This document shows positions 15,360-27,800 of a DNA stretch of 64,000 bases, piece by piece. The DNA comes from Meconema thalassinum (taxonomy: Eukaryota; Arthropoda; Insecta; Orthoptera; Tettigoniidae), in assembly GCA_946902985.2 (NCBI GenBank), contig OX336395.1, positions 288,729,065 to 288,793,064 of the forward strand, in the 5' to 3' direction. Both the position numbers and the translations under genes were made by a program. Numbering within the stretch: position 1 is the first letter of the stretch; each line of letters opens with the position of its first letter. Below the pieces are notes generated by a model. It made no database searches, was not told the origin of the DNA, and worked only from the letters and a program-made list of their open reading frames with translations.

Positions 15360-18300
15360 TGGCGATTATTATCTGTTGGCGTGACGGTCGTGCGGGTCAA
15401 CTTGTAGTGTAGAGTGGCAATTATTATCTGTTGGCGTGATGGTCGTGCGGGTCAACTTGTAGCGTAGGGTGGCGATTATTATCTGTTGGCGTGATGGTCG
15501 TGCGGGTCAACTTGTTGTGTCGAGTGGCGATTATTATCTGTTGCCGTGACGATCGTGCGGGTCAACTTGTAGCATAGAGTGGCAATTATTATCTGTTGGC
15601 GTGACGATCGTGCGGGTCAACTTGTAGTGTAGAGTGATGATTATTATCTATTGGCGTGATGGTTGTGCGGGTCAACTTGTAGTGTAGAGTGGCAATTATT
15701 ATCTGTTGGCGTGACGATCGTGCGGGTCAACTTGTAGCGTAGGGTGGCAATTATTATCTGTTGGCGTGACGGTCGTGAGGGTCAACTTGTAGCGTAGAGT
15801 GGCAATTATTATCTTTTGGCGTGACGGTCGTGCGGGTCAACTAGTAGTGTAGAGTGCCAATTATTATCTGTTAGCGTGACGGTCGTGCGGGTCAACTTGT
15901 AGCGTAGAGTGGCAATTATTATCTGTTGGCGTGATGGTCGTGCGGGCCAACTTGTAACGTAGAGTGGCAATTATTATCTGTTGGCGTGACGGTCGTGAGG
16001 GTCAACTTGTAGCGTAGAGTGGCGATTATTATCTGTTGGCGTGACGGTCGTGAGGGTCAACTTGTAGCGTAGAGTGGCAATTATTATCTGTTGGCGTGAC
16101 GGTCGTGAGGGTCAACTTGTAGCGTAGAGTGGCAATTATTATCTGTTGGCGTGACGGTCGTGCGGGCCAACTTGTAGCGTAGAGTGGCAATTATTATCTG
16201 TTGGCGTGACGATCGTGCGGGTCAACTTGTAGTGTAGAGTGATGATTATTATCTGTTGGCGTGATGGTCGTGCGGGGCAACTTGTAGTGTAGAGTGGCAA
16301 TTATTATCTGTTGGCGTGACGATCGTGCGGGTCAACTTGTAGTATAGAGTGGCAATTATTATCTGTTGGCGTGATGGTCGTGCGGGCCAACTTGTAGTGT
16401 AGAGTGGCAATTATTATCTGTTGGCGTGATGGTCGTGTGGGGCAACTTGTAGTGTAGAGTGGCAATTATTATCTGTTAGCGTGACAGTCGTGCCGGTCAA
16501 CTTGTAGTGTAGAGTAGCAATTATTATCTAATATCATGACGTTCGTGCGGGTCAACTTGTAGTGTAGAGTGGCAATTATTATCTGTTGGCGTGACGGTCG
16601 TTTGGGTCAATTTGTAGTGTGGAGTGGCAATTATTATCTGTTGGCGTGATGGTCGTGTGGGTCAACTTGTAGTGTAGAGTGGCAATTATTATCTGTTAGC
16701 GTGACGGTCGTGCGGGTCAACTTGTAGTGTAGAGTGGCAATTATTATCTATTAGCGTGACGATCGTGCGGGTCAACTTGTAGTGTAGAGTGGCAATTATT
16801 ATCTGTTAGCGTGACGGTTGTGCGGGTCAACTTGTAGTGTAGAGTGGCAATTATTATCTGTTGGCGTGACGGTCGTGCGGGTCAATTTGTAGTGTAGAGT
16901 GGCAATTATTATATGTTGGCGTGATGGTCGTGCGGGTCAACTTGTAGCGTAGTGTAGCAAATATTATCTGTTGGCGTGATGGTCGTGCGGGTCAACTTGT
17001 AGAGTAGAGTGGCAATTATTATCTGTTGGCGTGTTGGTCGTGCGGGTCAACTTGTAGCGTAGAGTGCCGATTATTATCTGTTGGCGTGATGGTCGTGCGG
17101 GTCAACTTGTAGCGTAGAGTGGCGATTATTATCTGTTGGCGTGATGGTCGTGCGGGTCAACTTGTAGTGTAGAGCGGCAATTATTATCTGTTGGCGTGAT
17201 GGTCGTGCCGGTCGACTTGTAGTGTAGAGTGATGATTATTATCTGTTAGCGTGACGGTCGTGCGGTTCAACTTGTAGCGTAGAGTGGCAATTATTATCTG
17301 TTGGCGTGACGATCGTGCGGGTCAACTTGTAGTGTAGAGTGGCAATTATTATCTGTTGGCGTGACGATCGTGCGGGTCAACTTGTAGCGTAGTGTGGCAA
17401 TTATTATCTGTTGGCGTGACGATCGTGCGGGTCAACTTGTAGCGTAGTGTGGTGATTATTATCTGTTGGCGTGACGGTCAACTTGTAGTGTCGAGTGGCG
17501 ATTATTATCTGTTGGCGTGATGGTCGTGCGGGTCAACTTGTAGTGTCGAGTGGCGATTATTATCTGTTGGCGTGACGATCGTGCGGGTCAACTTGTAGCA
17601 TAGAGTGGCAATTATTATCTGTTGGCGTGACGATCGTGCGGGTCAACTTGTAGTGTAGAGTGATGATTATTATCTATTGGCGTGATGGTCGTGCGGGTCA
17701 ACTTGTAGTTTAGAGTGGCGATTATTATCTGTTGGCGTGATGGTTGTGCGGGTTAACTTGTAGTGTCGAGTGGCGATTATTATCTGTTGGCGTGATGGTC
17801 GTGCGGGTCAACTTGTAGTGTAGAGTGGCAATTATTATCTGTTTGCGTGATGGTCGTGCGGGTCACCTTGTAGTATAGAGTGGCAATTATTATCTGTTGG
17901 CGTGACGGTCGTGAGGGTCAACTTGTAGTGTAGAGTGGAAATTATTATTTGTTGACTTGACGGTCGTGCGGGTCAGCTTGTAGTAGAGAGTGGCAATTAT
18001 TATCTGTTGGCGTGACGGTCGTGCGGGCCAACTTGTAGCGTAGAGTGGAGATTATTATCTGTTGGCGTGACGGTCGTGAGGGTCAACTTGTAGCGTAGAG
18101 TGGCAATTATTATCTGTTGGCGTGTTGGTCGTGAGGGTCAACTTGTAGCGTAGAGTGGCAATTATTATCTGTTGGCGTGACGGTCGTGAGGGTCAACTTG
18201 TAGCGTAGAGTGGAGATTATTATCTGTTAGCGTGACGGTAGTGCGGGTCAACTTGTAGCGTAGAGTGGCAATTATTATCTGTTGGCGTGACGGTCGTGAG

Positions 18301-18829
18301 GGTCAACTTGTAGGGTAGAGTGGCAATTATTATCTGTTGGCGTGACGGTCGTGCGGGCCAACTTGTAGCGTAGAGTGGCAATTATTATCTGTTGGCGTGA
18401 CGATCGTGCGGGTCAACTTGTAGTGTAGAGTGATGATTATTATCTGTTGGCGTGACGGTCGTGCGGGTCAACTTGTAGTGTAGAGTGGCAATTATTATCT
18501 GTTGGCGTGACGATCGTGCGGGTCAACTTGTAGCATAGAGTGGCGATTATTATCTGTTGGCGTGACGGTCGTGAGGGTCAACTTGTAGTGTAGAGTGGCA
18601 ATTATTATCTATTAGCGTGACGGTCGTGCGGGTCAACTTGTAGTGTAGAGTGGCAATTATTATCTGTTGGCGTGACGGTCGTGCGGGTCAATTTGTAGTG
18701 TAGAGTGGCAATTATTATCTGTTGGCGTGATGGTCGTGTAGGTCAACTTGTAGTGTAGAGTGGCAATTATTATCTGTTAGCGTGACGGTCGTGCGGGTCA
18801 ACTTGTAGTGTAGAGTGGCAATTATTATC
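9636..18829. repeat. Two tandem copies of a 4611-bp higher-order repeat
   Basis: Markers recur 4611 bp apart: CTGTAATGTA at 9636 and 14247, TCTAATATCA at 11916 and 16527, the 9-bp deletion at 12866 and 17477, and TGTAGGTCAA at 14126 and 18737. This equals 84 monomers minus the single 9-bp deletion. The same 4611-bp spacing separates CTGTAATGTA at 2441 and 7052. The 7195-bp unit is therefore one 4611-bp block followed by a 2584-bp block (47 monomers minus 1 bp). The match ends near 18830, where the expected CTATTAGCG and CTGTAATG variants are replaced by consensus-like monomers. Confidence 0.88.
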
Positions 18830-21800
18830 TGTTAGCGTGACGGTCGTGCGGGTCAACTTGTAGTGTAGAGTGGCAATTATTATCTGTTGGCGTGACGGTC
18901 GTGCGGGTCAATTTGTAGTGTAGAGTGGCAATTATTATATGTTAGCGTGATGGTCGTGCGGGTCAATTTGTAGTGTAGAGTGGCAATTATTATCTGTTAG
19001 CGTGATGGTCGTGCGGGTCAATTTGTAGTGTAGAGTGGCAATTATTATATGTTGGCGTGATGGTCGTGTGGGTCAACTTGTAGCATAGAGTGGCAATTAT
19101 TATCTATTGGCGTGACGACCGTGCGGGTCAACTTGTAGTGTAGAGTGGCAATTATTATCTGTTAGCGTGACAGTCGTGCCGGTCAACTTGTAGTGTAGAG
19201 TGGCAATTATTATCTATTAGCGTGACGGTCGTGCGGGTCAACTTGTAGTGTAGAGTGGCAATTATTATCTGTTAGCGTGACGGTCGTGCGGGTCAACTTG
19301 TAGTGTAGAGTGGCAATTATTATCTGTTGGCGTGACGATCGTGCGGGTCAACTTGTAGCATAGAGTGGCGATTATTATCTGTTGGCGTGACGGTCGTGAG
19401 GGTCAACATGTAGCATAGAGTGGCAATTATTATCTGTTGACGTGACGATAGTGCGGGTCAACTTGTAGCGTAGAGTGGAGATTATTATCTGTTGGCGTGA
19501 TGGTCGTGCGGGTCATCTTGTAGCGTAGAGTGGCGATTATTATCTGTTGGCGTGACGGTTGTGAGGGTCAACTTGTAGTGTAGAGTGGCAATTATTATCT
19601 GTTGGCGTGACGGTCGTGCGGGTCAACTTGTAGTGTAGAGTGGCAAATATTATCTGTTAGCGTGACGGTCGTGCGGGTCAACTTGTAGTGCAGAGTGGCA
19701 ATTATTATCTGTTGGCGTGACGGTCGTGAGGGTCAACTTGTAGTATAGAGTGGCAATTATTATCTGTTGGCGTGACGGTCGTGCTGGCCAACTTGTAGCG
19801 TAGAGTGGAGATTATTACCTGTTGACTTGACGGTCGTGCGGGTCAGCTTGTAGTATAGAGTGGCAATTATTATCTGTTGGCGTGACGGTCGTGCGGGCCA
19901 ACTTGTAGCGTCGAGTGGAGATTATTATCTGTTGGCGTGACGGTCGTGAGGGTCAACTTGTAGCGTAGAGTGGCAATTATTATCTGTTGGCGTTTCGGTC
20001 GTGCGGGTCAACTTGTAGTGTAGAGTGCCAATTATTATCTGTTAGCGTGACGGTCGTGCGTGTCAACTTGTAGCGTAGAGTGGCAATTATTATCTGTTGG
20101 CGTGATGGTCGTGCGGGCCAACTTGTAACGTAGAGTGGCAATTATTATCTGTTGGCGTGACGGTCGTGGGGGTCAACTTGTAGCGTAGAGTGGCGATTAT
20201 TATCTGTTGGCGTGACGGTCGTGAGGGTCAACTTGTAGCGTAGAGTGGCAATTATTATCTGTTGGCGTGACGGTCGTGAGGGTCAACTTGTAGCGTAGAG
20301 TGGCAATTATTATCTGTTGGCGTGACGGTCGTGCGGGCCAACTTGTAGCGTAGAGTGGCAATTATTATCTGTTGGCGTGACGATCGTGCGGGTCAACTTG
20401 TAGTGTAGAGTGATGATTATTATCTGTTGGCGTGATGGTCGTGCGGGGCAACTTGTAGTGTAGAGTGGCAATTATTATCTGCTGGCGTGACGATCGTGCG
20501 GGTCAACTTGTAGTATAGAGTGGCAATTATTATCTGTTGGCGTGATGGTCGTGCGGGCCAACTTGTAGTGTAGAGTGGCAATTATTATCTGTTGGCGTGA
20601 TGGTCGTGTGGGGCAACTTGTAGTGTAGAGTGGCAATTATTATCTGTTAGCGTGACAGTCGTGCCGGTCAACTTGTAGTGTAGAGTGGCAATTATTATCT
20701 AATATCATGACGGTCGTGCGGGTCAACTTGTAGTGTAGAGTGGCAATTATTATCTGTTGGCGTGACGGTCGTTTGGGTCAATTTGTAGTGTGGAGTGGCA
20801 ATTATTATCTGTTGGCGTGATGGTCGTGTGGGTCAACTTGTAGTGTAGAGTGGCAATTATTATCTGTTAGCGTGACGGTCGTGCGGGTCAACTTGTAGTG
20901 TAGAGTGGCAATTATTATCTATTAGCGTGACGGTCGTGCGGGTCAACTTGTAGTGTAGAGTGGCAATTATTATCTGTTAGCGTGACGGTCGTGCGGGTCA
21001 ACTTGTAGTGTAGAGTGGCAATTATTATCTGTTGGCGTGACGGTCGTGCGGGTCAATTTGTAGTGTAGAGTGGCAATTATTATATGTTGGCGTGATGGTC
21101 GTGCGGGTCAACTTGTAGCGTAGTGTAGCAAATATTATCTGTTGGCGTGATGGTCGTGCGGGTCAACTTGTAGAGTAGAGTGGCAATTATTATCTGTTGG
21201 CGTGATGGTCGTGCGGGTCAACTTGTAGCGTAGAGTGGCGATTATTATCTGTTGGCGTGATGGTCGTGCGGGTCAACTTGTAGCGTAGAGTGGCGATTAT
21301 TATCTGTTGGCGTGATGGTCGTGCGGGTCAACTTGTAGTGTAGAGCGGCAATTATTATCTGTTGGCGTGATGGTCGTGCCGGTCGACTTGTAGTGTAGAG
21401 TGATGATTATTATCTGTTAGCGTGACGGTCGTGCGGTTCAACTTGTAGCGTAGAGTGGCAATTATTATCTGTTGGCGTGACGATCGTGCGGGTCAACTTG
21501 TAGTGTAGAGTGGCAATTATTATCTGTTGGCGTGACGATCGTGCGGGTCAACTTGTAGCGTAGGGTGGCAATTATTATCTGTTGGCGTGACGATCGTGCG
21601 GGTCAACTTGTAGCGTAGTGTGGTGATTATTATCTGTTGGCGTGACGGTCAACTTGTAGTGTCGAGTGGCGATTATTATCTGTTGGCGTGATGGTCGTGC
21701 GGGTCAACTTGTAGTGTCGAGTGGCGATTATTATCTGTTGGCGTGACGATCGTGCGGGTCAACTTGTAGCATAGAGTGGCAATTATTATCTGTTGGCGTG

Positions 21801-24800
21801 ACGATCGTGCGGGTCAACTTGTAGTGTAGAGTGATGATTATTATCTATTGGCGTGATGGTCGTGCGGTTCAACTTGTAGTTTAGAGTGGCGATTATTATC
21901 TGTTGGCGTGATGGTCGTGCGGGTTAGTTAACTTGTAGTGTCGAGTGGCGATTATTATCTGTTGGCGTGATGGTCGTGCGGGTCAACTTGTAGTGTAGAG
22001 TGGCAATTATTATCTGTTTGCGTGATGGTCGTGCGGGTCACCTTGTAGTATAGAGTGGCAATTATTATCTGTTGGCGTGACGGTCGTGAGGGTCAACTTG
22101 TAGTGTAGAGTGGAAATTATTATTTGTTGACTTGACGGTCGTGCGGGTCAGCTTGTAGTAGAGAGTGGCAATTATTATCTGTTGGCGTGACGGTCGTGCG
22201 GGTCAACTTGTAGTGTCGAGTGGCAATTATTATCGGTTGGCTTGACGATCGTGCGGGACAACTTGTAGTGTAGAGTGGCGATTAATATCTGTTGGCGTGA
22301 CGATCGTGCGGGTCAACTTGTAGTGTAGAGTGGCAATTATTATCTGTTGGCGTGACGATCGTGCGGGTCAACTTGTAGCATAGAGTGGCGATTATTATCT
22401 GTTGACGTGACGATCGTGCGGGTCAACTTGTAGTGTAGAGTGGCAATTATTATCTGTTGGCGTGACGATCGTGCGGGTCAACTTGTAGCATAGAGTGGCG
22501 ATTATTATCTGTTGGCGTGACGGTCGTGAGGGTCAACTTGTAGCATAGAGTGGCAATTATTATCTGTTGACGTGACGATAGTGCGGGTCAACTTGTAGCG
22601 TAGAGTGGAGATTATTATCTGTTGGCGTGATGGTCGTGCGGGTCAACTTGTAGCGTAGAGTGGCGATTATTATCTGTTGGCGTGACGGTCGTGCGGGTCA
22701 ACTTGTAGTGTAGAGTGGCAATTATTATCTGTTGGCGTGATGGTCGTGCGGGTCAACTTGTAGCGTAGGGTGGCGATTATTATCTGTTGGCGTGATGGTC
22801 GTGCGGGTCAACTTGTTGTGTCGAGTGGCGATTATTATCTGTTGCCGTGACGATCGTGCGGGTCAACTTGTAGCATAGAGTGGCAATTATTATCTGTTGG
22901 CGTGACGATCGTGCGGGTCAACTTGTAGTGTAGAGTGATGATTATTATCTATTGGCGTGATGGTTGTGCGGGTCAACTTGTAGTGTAGAGTGGCAATTAT
23001 TATCTGTTGGCGTGACGATCGTGCGGGTCAACTTGTAGCGTAGGGTGGCAATTATTATCTGTTGGCGTGACGGTCGTGAGGGTCAACTTGTAGCGTAGAG
23101 TGGCAATTATTATCTGTTGGCGTGACGGTCGTGCGGGTCAACTAGTAGTGTAGAGTGCCAATTATTATCTGTTAGCGTGACGGTCGTGCGGGTCAACTTG
23201 TAGCGTAGAGTGGCAATTATTATCTGTTGGCGTGATGGTCGTGCGGGCCAACTTGTAACGTAGAGTGGCAATTATTATCTGTTGGCGTGACGGTCGTGAG
23301 GGTCAACTTGTAGCGTAGAGTGGCGATTATTATCTGTTGGCGTGACGGTCGTGAGGGTCAACTTGTAGCGTAGAGTGGCAATTATTATCTGTTGGCGTGA
23401 CGGTCGTGAGGGTCAACTTGTAGCGTAGAGTGGCAATTATTATCTGTTGGCGTGACGGTCGTGCGGGCCAACTTGTAGCGTAGAGTGGCAATTATTATCT
23501 GTTGGCGTGACGATCGTGCGGGTCAACTTGTAGTGTAGAGTGATGATTATTATCTGTTGGCGTGATGGTCGTGCGGGGCAACTTGTAGTGTAGAGTGGCA
23601 ATTATTATCTGTTGGCGTGACGATCGTGCGGGTCAACTTGTAGTATAGAGTGGCAATTATTATCTGTTGGCGTGATGGTCGTGCGGGCCAACTTGTAGTG
23701 TAGAGTGGCAATTATTATCTGTTGGCGTGATGGTCGTGTGGGGCAACTTGTAGTGTAGAGTGGCAATTATTATCTGTTAGCGTGACAGTCGTGCCGGTCA
23801 ACTTGTAGTGTAGAGTAGCAATTATTATCTAATATCATGACGGTCGTGCGGGTCAACTTGTAGTGTAGAGTGGCAATTATTATCTGTTGGCGTGACGGTC
23901 GTTTGGGTCAATTTGTAGTGTGGAGTGGCAATTATTATCTGTTGGCGTGATGGTCGTGTGGGTCAACTTGTAGTGTAGAGTGGCAATTATTATCTGTTAG
24001 CGTGACGGTCGTGCGGGTCAACTTGTAGTGTAGAGTGGCAATTATTATCTATTAGCGTGACGATCGTGCGGGTCAACTTGTAGTGTAGAGTGGCAATTAT
24101 TATCTGTTAGCGTGACGGTTGTGCGGGTCAACTTGTAGTGTAGAGTGGCAATTATTATCTGTTGGCGTGACGGTCGTGCGGGTCAATTTGTAGTGTAGAG
24201 TGGCAATTATTATATGTTGGCGTGATGGTCGTGCGGGTCAACTTGTAGCGTAGTGTAGCAAATATTATCTGTTGGCGTGATGGTCGTGCGGGTCAACTTG
24301 TAGAGTAGAGTGGCATTTATTATCTGTTGGCGTGTTGGTCGTGCGGGTCAACTTGTAGCGTAGAGTGCCGATTATTATCTGTTGGCGTGATGGTCGTGCG
24401 GGTCAACTTGTAGCGTAGAGTGGCGATTATTATCTGTTGGCGTGATGGTCGTGCGGGTCAACTTGTAGTGTAGAGCGGCAATTATTATCTGTTGGCGTGA
24501 TGGTCGTGCCGGTCGACTTGTAGTGTAGAGTGATGATTATTATCTGTTAGCGTGACGGTCGTGCGGTTCAACTTGTAGCGTAGAGTGGCAATTATTATCT
24601 GTTGGCGTGACGATCGTGCGGGTCAACTTGTAGTGTAGAGTGGCAATTATTATCTGTTGGCGTGACGATCGTGCGGGTCAACTTGTAGCGTAGGGTGGCA
24701 ATTATTATCTGTTGGCGTGACGATCGTGCGGGTCAACTTGTAGCGTAGTGTGGTGATTATTATCTGTTGGCGTGACGGTCAACTTGTAGTGTCGAGTGGC

Positions 24801-27800
24801 GATTATTATCTGTTGGCGTGATGGTCGTGCGGGTCAACTTGTAGTGTCGAGTGGCGATTATTATCTGTTGGCGTGACGATCGTGCGGGTCAACTTGTAGC
24901 ATAGAGTGGCAATTATTATCTGTTGGCGTGACGATCGTGCGGGTCAACTTGTAGTGTAGAGTGATGATTATTATCTATTGGCGTGATGGTCGTGCGGGTC
25001 AACTTGTAGTTTAGAGTGGCGATTATTATCTGTTGGCGTGATGGTCGTGCGGGTTAACTTGAAGTGTCGAGTGGCGATTATTATCTGTTGGCGTGATGGT
25101 CGTGCGGGTCAACTTGTAGTGTAGAGTGGCAATTATTATCTGTTTGCGTGATGGTCGTGCGGGTCACCTTGTAGTATAGAGTGGCAATTATTATCTGTTG
25201 GCGTGACGGTCGTGAGGGTCAACTTGTAGTGTAGAGTGGAAATTATTATTTGTTGACTTGACGGTCGTGCGGGTCAGCTTGTAGTAGAGAGTGGCAATTA
25301 TTATCTGTTGGCGTGACGGTCGTGCGGGCCAACTTGTAGCGTAGAGTGGAGATTATTATCTGTTGGCGTGACGGTCGTGAGGGTCAACTTGTAGCGTAGA
25401 GTGGCAATTATTATCTGTTGGCGTGTTGGTCGTGAGGGTCAACTTGTAGCGTAGAGTGGCAATTATTATCTGTTGGCGTGACGGTCGTGAGGGTCAACTT
25501 GTAGCGTAGAGTGGAGATTATTATCTGTTAGCGTGACGGTAGTGCGGGTCAACTTGTAGCGTAGAGTGGCAATTATTATCTGTTGGCGTGACGGTCGTGA
25601 GGGTCAACTTGTAGGGTAGAGTGGCAATTATTATCTGTTGGCGTGACGGTCGTGCGGGCCAACTTGTAGCGTAGAGTGGCAATTATTATCTGTTGGCGTG
25701 ACGATCGTGCGGGTCAACTTGTAGTGTAGAGTGATGATTATTATCTGTTGGCGTGATGGTCGTGCGGGTCAACTTGTAGTGTAGAGTGGCAAATATTATC
25801 TGTTGGCGTGATGGTCGTGCGGGCCAACTTGTAGTGTAGAGTGGCAATTATTATCTGTTGGCGTGATGGTCGTGTGGGTCAACTTGTAGTGTTGAGTGGC
25901 AATTATTATCTTTTAGCGTGACGGTCGTGCGGGTCAACTTGTAGTGTAGAGTGGCAATTATTATCTATTAGCGTGACGGTCGTGCGGGTCAACTTGTAGT
26001 GTAGAGTGGCAATTATTATCTGTTGGCGTGACGGTCGTGCGGGTCAATTTGTAGTGTAGAGTGGCAATTATTATCTGTTGGCGTGATGGTCGTGTAGGTC
26101 AACTTGTAGTGTAGAGTGGCAATTATTATCTGTTAGCGTGACGGTCGTGCGGGTCAACTTGTAGTGTAGAGTGGCAATTATTATCTGTTAGCGTGACGGT
26201 CGTGCGGGTCAACTTGTAGTGTAGAGTGGCAATTATTATCTGTTGGCGTGACGGTCGTGCGGGTCAATTTGTAGTGTAGAGTGGCAATTATTATATGTTA
26301 GCGTGATGGTCGTGCGGGTCAATTTGTAGTGTAGAGTGGCAATTATTATCTGTTAGCGTGATGGTCGTGCGGGTCAATTTGTAGTGTAGAGTGGCAATTA
26401 TTATATGTTGGCGTGATGGTCGTGTGGGTCAACTTGTAGCGTAGAGTGGCAATTATTATCTATTGGCGTGACGACCGTGCGGGTCAACTTGTAGTGTAGA
26501 GTGGCAATTATTATCTGTTAGCGTGACAGTCGTGCCGGTCAACTTGTAGTGTAGAGTGGCAATTATTATCTATTAGCGTGACGGTCGTGCGGGTCAACTT
26601 GTAGTGTAGAGTGGCAATTATTATCTGTTAGCGTGACGGTCGTGCGGGTCAACTTGTAGTGTAGAGTGGCAATTATTATCTGTTGGCGTGACAATCGTGC
26701 GGGTCAACTTGTAGCATAGAGTGGCGATTATTATCTGTTGGCGTGACGGTCGTGAGGGTCAACTTGTAGCATAGAGTGGCAATTATTATCTGTTGACGTG
26801 ACGATAGTGCGGGTCAACTTGTAGCGTAGAGTGGAGATTATTATCTGTTGGCGTGATGGTCGTGCGGGTCATCTTGTAGCGTTGAGTGGCGATTATTATC
26901 TGTTGGCGTGACGGTCGTGAGGGTCAACTTGTAGTGTAGAGTGGCAATTATTATCTGTTGGCGTGACGGTCGTGCGGGTCAACTTGTAGTGTAGAGTGGC
27001 AAATATTATCTGTTAGCGTGACGGTCGTGCGGGTCAACTTGTAGTGCAGAGTGGCAATTATTATCTGTTGGCGTGACGGTCGTGAGGGTCAACTTGTAGT
27101 ATAGAGTGGCAATTATTATCTGTTGGCGTGACGGTCGTGCTGGCCAACTTGTAGCGTAGAGTGGAGATTATTACCTGTTGACTTGACGGTCGTGCGGGTC
27201 AGCTTGTAGTATAGAGTGGCAATTATTATCTGTTGGCGTGACGGTCGTGCGGGCCAACTTGTAGCGTCGAGTGGAGATTATTATCTGTTGGCGTGACGGT
27301 CGTGAGGGTCAACTTGTAGCGTAGAGTGGCAATTATTATCTGTTGGCGTTTCGGTCGTGCGGGTCAACTTGTAGTGTAGAGTGCCAATTATTATCTGTTA
27401 GCGTGACGGTCGTGCGTGTCAACTTGTAGCGTAGAGTGGCAATTATTATCTGTTGGCGTGATGGTCGTGCGGGCCAACTTGTAACGTAGAGTGGCAATTA
27501 TTATCTGTTGGCGTGACGGTCGTGGGGGTCAACTTTTAGCGTAGAGTGGCGATTATTATCTGTTGGCGTGACGGTCGTGAGGGTCAACTTGTAGCGTAGA
27601 GTGGCAATTATTATCTGTTGGCGTGACGGTCGTGAGGGTCAACTTGTAGCGTAGAGTGGCAATTATTATCTGTTGGCGTGACGGTCGTGCGGGCCAACTT
27701 GTAGCGTAGAGTGGCAATTATTATCTGTTGGCGTGACGATCGTGCGGGTCAACTTGTAGTGTAGAGTGATGATTATTATCTGTTGGCGTGATGGTCGTGC

